From NCBI GenBank assembly GCA_039720395.1, contig CM077831.1:6552003-6616002 (forward strand): a DNA stretch of 64,000 bases. The letters run 5' to 3'. Under the pieces are notes generated by a model. The model was not told the origin of the DNA. It did not search any database and saw only the letters and a list, made by a program, of their open reading frames with translations. Source of the stretch: Liquidambar formosana (Eukaryota; Streptophyta; Magnoliopsida; Saxifragales; Altingiaceae). A program made the translations under genes and the position numbers. Positions 11,876 through 21,837 of the stretch are shown one piece after another; positions within the stretch are counted from its first letter, which is position 1; every line of letters begins with the position of its first letter.

Positions 11876-12746
11876 TTTTAAAACTTTGCAACTTTTAGTG
11901 TAAAATGATATGTATTTTAAATCTTTAATGTTATGTAACATTTGGCTACCTTATTCACATTTTTATACCCTACACAAACACGGATATTCATGGATATATC
12001 AAGGGTCCAAAAACATGGATATATCGAAAATTTCAATATTGATTCAAAAATATGACGGATATTGTTAGTTAAACATGTATACTTCCATTGAAACTCTAGG
12101 AACAATGATTAAACTTTAATAAATAGTTTAAAATCAAAATGTTGCAATTTAAATGTGTATTAGACAAGTATGTACTATGTAGGGCATAAAAATTGTGCCA
12201 CACTGAACGAAAGAATAAATATTTTAACAAAGTAAATGAAATACTTCATAATACTAATTTAAGCCATTAGTATAATTGAAATATTTATATAAATCAATAC
12301 TAAAAGAATAAGAGGTGATAATTTTGACACAATAACAAGAAAATGAATATCTTGATATCATCGATATATATCCTCGATAAAGTGGATATATTCGATATAT
12401 CGATGATACCATATAAAAGAAAGAAAATATCATGGATATATAGAGATATATCGAAATTTTATCCATAATGTCGACAATATTGTAAAGATATTTTGCAAAA
12501 AAGATATGTAAAGTAGATATTGTATCGAGGGGAACGGATGTATGGATATATCGTGGATATTTTAGTCAATGAGTCTAATCATGGTTTTCCAAAGTTTCAA
12601 TGAAAATTGTTATGCTTAACTAATAATATCGATCATATCTCTAAATCGATACCAATGTTTTCAATATATCCGATATCTCCATCGATATATTTATGTTTTT
12701 GGACTCTTGATATATATCCATCGATATCGATATTAAGTCCTTGACT
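11011..12746. mobile_element. GATATATC-rich insert in the LINE endonuclease region
   Basis: LINE coding sequence stops near TGTGGACT (to 11010) and resumes after TTGACT (to 12746), so the interval is an insertion. It is dominated by GATATATC, ATCGATAT and TCGATATATC words in both orientations. A GGGTCCAAA/TTTGGACTC motif flanked by TATATC recurs near 11055, 12005 and 12700. A second element bounded by (TA)n (about 11525-11870) is nested in it. No coding region is recognisable and the superfamily is unknown. Confidence 0.5.
11525..11870. repeat. MITE-like sequence in a TA microsatellite
   Basis: This block carries GCTCACCTAACTTATA near 11550 and the inverse-like TTATATGAGCACGTGCTC near 11670. 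It also has an inverted pair around 11716-11830 (ATGTGCGGGATATCCCG against CGGGATATCCCGCACAT) and runs into (TA)n at 11838-11870. Relatives occur at about 41010-41420 and 27200-27255. Confidence 0.5.
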
Positions 12747-14340
12747 GTGGGTGATTTCAATGTTGTGAGGTTTCTTTTGTGAAAAGCTAAGGGGTAAGGC
12801 TTTTACGACAGATATGATGGACTTCTCTGATTTCATTCATAGAAATGAGTTAACTGACCCCCTATTGATAGGAGGTATCTTTACATGGTAGAATAAGCAG
12901 GTGATTCCTTCCATGTTCAGATTGGATAGGTTCCTCTTCTCATCTTCTTGGGATGAAAAATTTCTGAGAGCCTCCTAAACATTGTTACCTAAGCTGTGTT
13001 CTGACGACTCTCCTAATGTTTTGGATACTAAAGGAATAGTGAGGCCTAAGTCTAACTAAATGTGAAAATATGTGGCTTGAAGTGGAGTACTTTCTGGATT
13101 TAGTGGAAGTTTTGTGGAATGGTTTTTCAGTTAATGGTTCCTTGAGTTATGTTTTTGCAAAGAAAATAAAACTTTTTAAAAGGGAATTGAAAAAAGTGGA
13201 ACCTGGAGGTGGAGGTGTTTGGCAGGCTTGAAGTCTCTAAGAGTAAAGTCTTGGAGGAGATTCAAACACTGGATGGGTTGGAGGAGGCAGGTCAATTGTC
13301 GTAGGTGTATAGAAAAGTTGGGGGTTCAACAAGAAAGGAATTTTTAACTGTTGGGAAGTTGGAGGAAAAAGTCGAGGGAATTATGGTTGAAAGAAGGGTA
13401 TAAAAATACTAGGTTTTTCCACTAGATGGCTAATGCTCACAATCATCGCAACTCGCAACTACATTGCAAAATTGAGCGTGGATGGGACTTTAATTGAGGA
13501 GATGCCGGGTATTATTGAATTTGTGGTGAGTTTTTTATCAACAGTTGTTTATAGAGGAGTCGTCGTTTAGACCTACACTTGACGGGGTAATTTTTTAGCA
13601 AATTACTGAGGAGGATATGAAATGGCTTGAGAGACCTTGGAGTGAGGAAGAAATGTGGGAGGTTGTAAAAAGTTTTAACGGTGATAAAACCCCGGGGCTT
13701 GATGGTATGACGATGGCTTTCTATAAAAAAATGTTGGTGGGGAGCGAAGAATGATCTGATAGATCTTTTGAGAGAATTTTATGAGTATTTTCAAACAGCC
13801 TTAATACCACTTTTGTGGCTTCCGTTATGGCAAAAGAGTGATGCTCTGGACATTACGAACTATAGGCCTACTAGTCTTGTGGGTAATGCGTACAAGATCA
13901 TTTCGAAGCTCTTGGTAGATAGGCTAAAGAAAGTGGTGGGGAAAGCGGTGTCTTAGAGTCAGAATGCCTTTGTGGCATATAGATTCTTGATGCAACTTTA
14001 ATAGAAATGAATGTGTTGACTCGAGATTGAGGGATGGGATAGCTAGGGTGATTTGCAAGTTGGAAATTGAAAAGGCATATAATCATGTTAATTGTATTGT
14101 ACCTAGTTAATAGAATTGGTTTTGGAGAGAGGTGGCCTAAGTGGATAGAATATTGCGTTCTCAACTGCCTCTTTTTCTATGTTGGTCAACGGGAGTCCTT
14201 AGGAGTTTTTCATAAGTTCTCATGGATTGAGGCAAGGGGATCGTCTTTCCCCCTTCCTCTTTATCATTGTTATTGGTGGCATTCGGTAGGTTGTTGCAAA
14301 AGGCAGTGGATGGGCAATTGATCAAGGGCTTTATGGTTGA

Positions 14341-14367
14341 GGGGGGGGGGGGGGGGGGGGGGGGGGG
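14341..14367. repeat. Poly-G tract (27 G)
   Basis: An uninterrupted run of 27 G lies within the LINE reverse-transcriptase region, just before the YADD box. Confidence 0.95.
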
Positions 14368-14494
14368 TGGCGGCAATATCTCGCACTTGTTGTATGCTGA
14401 TGACTTTATAGTGTTTGTGATTCTTCTAGGACTCTACTGCTGATTCTTAGATGAGTGATATTGTGAAGCAATTTCGGGATTGAAAATCAACTTA

Positions 14495-14802
14495 GGTTGC
14501 GTTTGGTTTGAGGGAATGGAATAGGAGTGGGAATAGAATGAGAATGGGAATAGTCATTCCATCCTATGTTTGGTAAGGGGTGGGAATAGAGCGGAAAAGA
14601 ATGGGTGGGACCCACTTTAAATGATTTTCACTCCTAAAAGGTGGGAATAGCCATTCCTCTTTGTGCGGGAAGGAATGGCTAAGGGAATAGACAATCACGA
14701 AGGAATGGCCATTCCATTCCCTTGTGCTACCAAACACTCACTTTTCGAGGAATGGAATCATCATTCCATCCCCTTCCTCATTCCCTCAAACCAAACGCAA
14801 CC
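14495..14802. mobile_element. Tourist-like MITE (308 bp)
   Basis: Terminal inverted repeats GGTTGCGTTTGGTTTGAGGG and CCCTCAAACCAAACGCAACC are flanked by TTA at 14492-14494 and 14803-14805, the Tourist/PIF-Harbinger signature. The interior is rich in GGAATGG/CCATTCC. It is inserted just after the YADD box of the LINE. A degenerate relative is at about 31444-31772. Confidence 0.85.
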
Positions 14803-15869
14803 TTAGGGAAAACGGAATTGATGGTAGTAGGGGATGGGGTGGATGTGCTTTCTCTTGCCTTAGTTTTGGATTGTAAGATTGGGACCCTTTTCGACTTCTT
14901 AACTTTGTCTCTGTTTGGGGGTGCCTTGTAAAAGTACTTCCTTATGGGATTCTGTGGTGGAGAGATTCGAGAAGAGATTGGTGGGATGGAAGAAGGGATA
15001 TTTCTGTAAGGGTGGCAAGATTACTTTGATCAAGAGTAATTTTTCGTCTACCTACCTATTGAATGTTGTCCTTGTTTTAATATCCCGATTGCAATAGCAA
15101 AGAGATTGGAAAAGCTTTGATGGGGCTTTTTATGGGCGGGCAGTTGCATATAGTTAATTGGGATATGGTGTGCTCGTTGAAAAGGAGGGTGGATTGGGAT
15201 TTAGGCACTTAGTGGATATGAACAAGGTTCTCTTGGGGAAATGGTTTTGGAGGATTGCGATGGAGAAAGAAGCCTTGTGGAAGAAAATGGTGGGATGGAA
15301 ATTTGGGACGAAGGATAGCGATTGGAGAACTAAGGAGGTTAGGGGTATATATGGGGTGGGTGTTTAGAAAGCCATTAGTAAGGGGTGGGAGGAGTTTGCT
15401 AAATAGATTCTGTTTAAGTTGGTGATGGAGCCTCCATGAGATTTTGGTCAGATGTTTGGTGTGGGGATAGATCATTGAGGGAGGTGTTCCCTTCTCTTTT
15501 TGAGATGACATCAAATAGGGAGGCATGAGTGGCAGATACCCTTCGATGGAGTGATGATAGCATGAGTTGGGGGAGTGAATTTTGACAATAAATTTAATGA
15601 TTGGGAGATTGAGGATGTTTTGAGGTTCTTTGAAAGGATTTATGCACCTTAAAGAGGGAGGGAGGAACCGGACAGAGTTGTGTAGAGTAGAGGTAGACAT
15701 GGGAAATTTTCAATTAAATCCCACTATCATGCACTTGTGGGCTCGAAGGGTACATCCTTCCTAGTGAATAGAATTTGGGTTCCTCAGGCGCTGACCAAAG
15801 TCTCCTTTTTACTTGGGTAGCTTGTTGGGGAAAGTGCTTGACATTGGATAATCTTCAAACTAGAGGATA

Positions 15870-16845
15870 TTGAAATTCCCGTTTTACCGAGCCTACAATA
15901 CCTAGAGAGGTGGGGGGGGGGGGGGGGGGGGGGTTGAATAGGTATTTTAAAATTTTTTACCAAATTTTTAATTCAAGCAAACTAATCTCTTTACCAACAA
16001 TTATTCAATCACACAACAAGCAATAATAAGCAATTAAAGATGGCACATGAGATTTTTTGTGGAAAACCCTAGATGGGAAAAATCACGGGACCTCGTCCAT
16101 ATGAAGCAAGTCCACTCTAAAAGCAATAAATACAAGACACATACTTATAGACCCCACAGACTCAAGTAGTTGCCTTCACTCTCATGATCCATCAATCGAT
16201 CTCTCTTTTCACGGCTTTGGAAGCATCCAACCCCTTTCACAGCGATTCACAAAGATACAAGCTCACAAGCTTGTTTTGTAACAACGGTCTCACACACACT
16301 TAAGGTTGTGTTTGGGATGTGGTTTGAATGGTCTCTAGAGCATGTGAGTCAAAAACCTAGATAAGCAATCTCTAGAGTGATGGAAAACTGATAATCAATG
16401 AAAACCTATTTGGGGGAAGCTTGCACACCAGCGGTGGCGGTGTTGAAATAGACAATCTAGCATAGGACTGATTGATCGATCGGCCCCAAGCCCAATCGGC
16501 CCGATTGCTCGGGGGGTGGTAGTGTCTAACTGGCTTATGGAGAGCCCTACAATTCGATTTGGGTTCAACCCCGATCAATCCAAACTGTTTAGAATAGTCC
16601 AATTAGGTTCTGAAACACCTCAAATCGAGTTTAAACACATTTGTTTTTAAAAATATGTTTTAAAACAATTAAGCACCTGTGGTATAGGGCAACTAAAGTC
16701 TCTTACCTTCCTAAAGAATGAGTGTGAGCCGCATAGAGTAGAAAGCTTTACTTCAATGAATCTTTGCAACTTCACATATCTTCACGTCTTCACACAACCA
16801 AAGACTCAACAATATACTTTGGCACGAAATTTGCCAACACTAAAA
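15870..16845. mobile_element. Unclassified insertion in the LINE zf-RVT region
   Basis: LINE homology breaks after a LDNLQTRG-like segment (15846-15868) and resumes at LANRCIMFKEK (about 16868). The insert starts TGAAATTCCC and ends GCCAACA, so an LTR-type TG...CA boundary is possible, but no target duplication is clear. It contains a poly-G run (15912-15933) and a GTGGAAAACCCTAGATGGG segment. No coding sequence is seen. Confidence 0.45.
15912..15933. repeat. Poly-G tract (22 G)
   Basis: An uninterrupted run of 22 G. Confidence 0.95.
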
Positions 16846-17332
16846 ACATGGACTTTACGAACATGATCTTGCAAATAGGTGTATTATGTTCAAGGAGAAG
16901 GAAGAATCAGTGGACCACTTGCTCATTCATTGTTTGATGGCTAGGGAGGTGTGGGATAGGTGTTTTGGTTTGTTTAATGTTTAGTGAGTAATGCCTAGGA
17001 AGTTGTTGTAGGTGATTGAGTCATGGCATTGTAGTAGGTCCATTAAACTGACTCAATGGGTGTGGAAGCTTGTGCCTCATGGCTCATGCCATCTTTTGGT
17101 CCCTTGGGACTGAAAGGAACAAGAGAATGTTTGAACATTTAGAGAATTCTATTCACTCTGCAAAATTACAGGTTTTTTAGTGTCTTTTTGCTTGGGGTGA
17201 CCCAGATAATTTTTGTAGCAGTTCTTCCAAGAGTTTTTGGATTCTTTATGGATGTAGTTTTTCTTGAATACTTCATGTGTGCAGGAGTTATTTTCTTTTA
17301 TTAATAATATTTACTTCCATTAAAAAAAAATA

Positions 17333-17767
17333 CCCTTTCTTACTTGGCATTGGGTTTTGTGTTGGGAGTGATTATTGAAATAATAAAGGGTAATATAGGA
17401 AAGTTAAAAAAAATAAAATAAAATAAAATTATGAATTGACTTTTCAAAATGGACAAACATTTTGGGACACAAAATGTAGTAAAAATGGCCCATCTTTGTG
17501 GGATGGAGGGTGTATCAAATTAATACTCATTCAAAAACTCAATAGTTTCATTTAAAAAATAAAAGAGAAAAAAGGTATTAAAAAAAATAGTCTTTCTTTC
17601 TCTACATTATTCTGGCTTGTCAAAAGAACACTCTTTGCACCTCCCCCCCCCCCCCCCCCCCCCCCCTTTTCTCTTCTTTTAAATCTCTATAATTCTAATG
17701 AAATAAAAAGATTTACCTAAATTTTCTCTACCATCCCACACAATATCATATTGAGGTAACACAACAT

Positions 17768-17808
<41 letters not shown>
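17333..17808. other. Intergenic AT-rich stretch
   Basis: No gene is seen. It holds a 24-C run (17643-17666) and a (TA)n tract (about 17771-17808), and is otherwise AT-rich. Confidence 0.6.
17643..17666. repeat. Poly-C tract (24 C)
   Basis: An uninterrupted run of 24 C. Confidence 0.95.
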
Positions 17809-17811
<3 letters not shown>

Positions 17812-18487
17812 CTAATATTAGGTGCATCTGAGTTTACTTCAAAACTCTTACCCGAGACTGGTATTTTGCAAAATCAATAGTTGGATCAAATAGCCTTCTT
17901 ATGTCGGTGATCAATGCCAAAAATCAACTTGATCTGAGACTGATTGCTATTCGAGCCAAATGTAAATTTTTTAATCAATATCAATCGCTTATTTATGGAC
18001 ACTTACGGATGAAGTAGCTCTTAACCTTGGATCAACTTGATTTTTGGCATGCATTGATGTGGTAAGATGTATGCTGCCAACAGCTTATAATAGTTCATTA
18101 GTAGCTAATAATAGCTTGTATTGTTTGAATTAGCTTGTGGGTTTAGTTTGTTAACTAGTTAGGGGTATTTTAGTCATTTCCCAACCTTTATTAGTGTATA
18201 AATAGTTGGTTAAGGGTTAGTTTGGTTAGATTTTGAAGAATATTCTAGATTATATGAGTTGTTAGAGAGCTGAGAGCTCTCTCTCTTGAATCAAAGCTCC
18301 TTATATATTCCCTCACTATCCATCTCATTTTCTCTCATTTTCAAGCAATTTCTTGCTAGATTGTTGATTTTCTGGTTTGGTTTACATCATGCATGACCTA
18401 CATATGAATCAGATTTAATCCAATGGTTGGTTTCGTAAAATACAAATCGTGTTTATGAGTTTTGGAGTGCACCTGATATAAAAAGAT
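17809..18487. mobile_element. MITE-like element with nested solo LTR
   Basis: The left end (CCTAATATTAGGTGCATCTG) and right end (GAGTGCACCTGATATAAAAAG) are imperfect inverted repeats, flanked on the left by (TA)n and on the right by CATATATA. The same right-end sequence (GTGCACCTGATATTAAAAGG) occurs at 27778-27800 beside another TA tract, so this is a family. Without the solo LTR at 18055-18389 it is about 340 bp. Confidence 0.55.
18055..18389 (+). mobile_element. Solo LTR (335 bp) with TGCAT target duplication
   Basis: It begins TGATGTGG and ends TTTACATCA, with TGCAT directly repeated at 18050-18054 and 18390-18394. It resembles the LTR at 22622-22907 (TGATGTGGCTATGCTGCC...CTACATCA), including the ATGCTGCCAA segment and the CTCTTGAATCAAAG segment. 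Recombination between two LTRs would leave exactly this structure. Confidence 0.85.
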
Positions 18488-18489
18488 TG

Positions 18490-20123
18490 CATATATACTA
18501 GAAAATTTTACAGACTAGGTTTGATGAAATTACACCAACTTCCCTTGAAATTTGAAATGACACTTACCTCCCTTGAGGTTTAGACATATGCACACTTACT
18601 ACCCCTCCGTCCATTGACCGTAAGATCGACCAACGGAAATGGCTGATGTCATGTTAATTTTTTTTTTTTGTAATGTCAAATTTCCCTCACTAAATAGAGT
18701 AATACTTAAAAACGCTAATTTGACCATCAGTTACTTTTTAAAGACAAAATTGCCCAAACCATTACTCTCTCATAAAGTCCATTAATTAATTACTCCATTA
18801 ATTGATTACAAACAAGTTCATTGACAACCAAAGTAATAAAGAACAATGGAAGGAGCCAAAACTAAGGTTAGCATATGTCCCATTCATGAAACTCAATGAG
18901 AGGCCATGTCCCCTACGAAATCAGTGGATCCTTGTATTATCTCTCTCTCTCTATCTCTCTCTCTCGTCTTCAAGAATGGCTGAAAAATCTGTTAATCTTC
19001 CTTCTTTTTTTTCTTTTTTTTTTAAAGATTTTCTTCTTACAGTGGCCTATCCTCTCTCTCTATCTCTTTCTCAAATATGCAGAGATATTTCCTCGTTCCC
19101 ACCATATATCAGTCCATATTCTGTGGCTACCATTAGATGGTCGTTAATATGGCTGTCATTGGCTGCTTCAGAAGATAGAAACGGCTCCAACCCAAGCTTC
19201 AATTGACTAGTGTTGCCCCCTCCTGCTTCAAGGGCTATTCTGTTTTCAGGTTTCTCCGCATAGGATGTTAGGTGGGTTTGTGAGAGAGAGAGAGAGAGAG
19301 AGAGAGCTATTAGAATATTGGATATGCTCACAAAGTTTTAAGGAAATTTTTCCGATGAACTCAGGGGCTCTTCACTCACCATCAAGGATAATATCAAATA
19401 TTTTCTCTTTATCATGAATTCACGATATAACATCCTTTTAAGAATTAGAAAGGGTTGTACCAATAAATCTATCTCTCTCTCGTGTATTTTATTGGGTGCA
19501 GTAGAGGTCGTGGAGTTATAGTTGTTGATTCAAAACAATGGTTGGTGGTGTTTTAGCAAGAGATGTGTTTACAGTTTGGAGGAAAAATGAGTAAATCGAG
19601 CTAGAAGTTTAGATGTTGAAACAATAGTAGTGTTTGCTTCTGGGAGTTAGGAAAGAAAGATGGTTGTTGAGGTCGTGGTAAAGATGGATATTTAGAAAGT
19701 TTGGTTTAAATCTAGTTGCATAGAAGAAGACAGATATGGGGTAATAAAGTCATTTTGACTCTTCTATGTCTCCCATGCACCCTGCTCGTGCTCGTGGCGC
19801 CGACCCACCCCCCGCCTCCTGCTTTGTGCTTTTATGGTCCCTTATATAAAAAGAAAAAAAACAAAACAAAACAAAAGTATAACAATTCTTTTCTGGAAAA
19901 TAATATGGAAAAAAATTTAAATTAAAACAAGAAGTGGAACAGTTCGACTTTGGTCTTTTGGTTACAATTGTATCTGCATCTTCTAGTTAATCAGTTGCAA
20001 TTCACATTCATTATGTTTTGCCAAGGTGATTTTACTTGGCCTTATTCATGGTGATAAGTTGCCACCCCACTTTTCTTTACAATTTTTTTTTTCTCTAATT
20101 ATTTAATTATTTACTTGTGTCAG
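18490..20123. other. Region upstream of the first recognised exon
   Basis: No coding exon could be supported. 18540-18680 resembles the edge of a TIR element: CTTCCCTTGAAATTT and CTACCCCTCCGTC resemble the left edge of the element at 53403. CT/GA microsatellites occur at 18941-18965, 19050-19072 and 19283-19306. An ATGGCTGAAAAATCT at 18976 has a reasonable start context but leads into T-rich sequence, and I do not accept it as a start. 20052-20123 is pyrimidine-rich and ends in a splice acceptor. Confidence 0.5.
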
Positions 20124-21793
20124 GTCCTTGCCAATCTTACTTCCGTTCAGTCGTACTTTGATATCTTCTCAAAGAAAGTTGATGAAGAGGTTATGGTAAA
20201 TCACTGCAACCAGTACTGTGAATTCTAATACTTCCAACCTTGTAGATTATGTTATTTAATTTAAATATGTCATAGGAACTGGAGGAGGCTGAAATAGAGT
20301 TGGACATTCTTCAGAAAGATCATGCACTAGAGGAATCATTGGGAGATAATAAAGAAGGCCATCATCTTCCTTGTGCATCCAGTAATAATTTTTCCTAAAA
20401 TCAGTGTATTCATCTTATTTACTTGTTTAAAAATTCCAAACTTGTTATGTTGAATCTTTATTTCTTTATTTTCTTTTTTCCTTTCACTTGCTGATACCTA
20501 TTATGCCACTCTGCATTATGTAGCTTATTTGAAGGATGATAGTCGTCTTCAGCAAATCAAAGATTGCATTCGTTCCTTGTATGTAATAATTACTTTCTTC
20601 TCTTTTCTTTTATAATTTATGAAATTCATTGTTTAGAGAAAGAATGATGAAATGCTGATAAATAGTAGTACTCTTTGTGCTGCCAATAAATCAACAATTT
20701 GTAATGTTATAAACTTATACTAAATATTGGTTTAGGCAATAAATATTGGTTTAGGCCACATATACTCATACCAATCCAAAGTTTAAATTAAAGTAGTGAA
20801 TGCTGGGTGGCATTGCTCATATAGGAACCTCATGAGATTGGATGTGCATTGCTGTTATAGCATTTGGTTAATGTTTAATAGTCTTTAATCTTCAGTTCCG
20901 GGGACCTATTCCTGGTCAAAATAAGCAGTAATTATACTTCACTTGAATTCTCCAATATTTTTAGTTTATTTTTGTTTCTAAAATGGTGGGCAGACGAATT
21001 TTGTGTGGTAGTTCATGAATTAGATCATACTTAAAGATATTTTGTCAAGACACAGAAAAATAGTTCTTTTAGGGTCCCTTTTTTTTTACTGAAATTAACA
21101 TGAGGTCTTACCAGTTAAATGTGAAAACGAGTTAGAGTTGAGCCTATAGTTCTTTGTACCTTCCTTGTGACATGTTCACACTATGTATGTCATCATATCA
21201 AAAGTTCCCAAAACTAGTGGCATGGAGTTAATTTTTCACTCTTGATCTTCCTTACTTCGTAAGCACTAAATTACAGTGTCAGATCTTATATCAGTTTAGT
21301 TTTCAGTTAATGTTTCCCCTTTTTTTCCCTAATCCTGCAGTTGTTTATATGCTTAATGTTGTAAAAATTATTTATATGCCGTTTGAATAATCTTCCGATA
21401 TTGTCAGAGAGAAATTGAGAATCAGAGAAGACATAGTAGCACGCAGGAAAAAGAAACTTCTTGCAAGACGTGAACGTCAGAAATTTTTAGAAGAGGCAGC
21501 TTTACGAGAAACAGAACTTCTGCAAGAACTTGATAGGTTTTTTCTTCTGATTGGTGTCCCATCTTGTGCTCTTAAATAGTGACAATTTTATATATATTTC
21601 AGATATGGGGTGTTCTGGTATCTAATAACTGGCCTGTTTGTTTGTTAGAGAGAGGACAAGTGAAGTGGAGAGGGAGATTGAGAGACAGCATTTACTGGAA
21701 CTTGAGCGGGCTAAAACAAGGGAGCTGCGTCACAGTCTTGATATGGAGAAGGAAAGGCAAACACAGGCAAGGAATCTTACCTGCAATGCCTCC

Positions 21794-21837
<44 letters not shown>

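Larger units (their letters stand above)
6880..17332 (+). mobile_element. Long L1-type LINE, plus strand, with nested insertions
   Basis: Pieces in order: an ORF1-like region (6885-8230 and 9349-10560), an endonuclease start at 10590 (MKILI then stop, NV then stop, GLNNKDKRLG), and continuation to 11010 (GPHFLGDRGRLREELEEV). After an insert it resumes at 12747 (GDFNVVRF and LTDPLLIGGIFTW). Reverse transcriptase follows (EEDMKWLERPWSEEE and GDKTPGLDGMTMAFYKK near 13600-13725, then LLYADDFI at 14385-14408). The post-RT and zf-RVT tail run 14810-15870 and 16850-17220 (LANRCIMFKEKEESVDHLL, IHC). It ends in an A-run at 17320-17328. Many stops and frameshifts make it a pseudo-element. Nested insertions: 8231-9348, 11011-12746, 14495-14802 and about 15870-16845. 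Confidence 0.85.

Noticed and set aside
15209..15700. Minus-strand frame of 163 codons
   Set aside because: It is antisense to the post-RT region of the plus-strand LINE; its Pro/His-rich composition is typical of such shadows.
18976..19206. ATGGCTGAAAAATCT as the start of the coiled-coil gene
   Set aside because: The frame runs into T- and CT-rich low-complexity sequence, and no splice route to 20124 is convincing.
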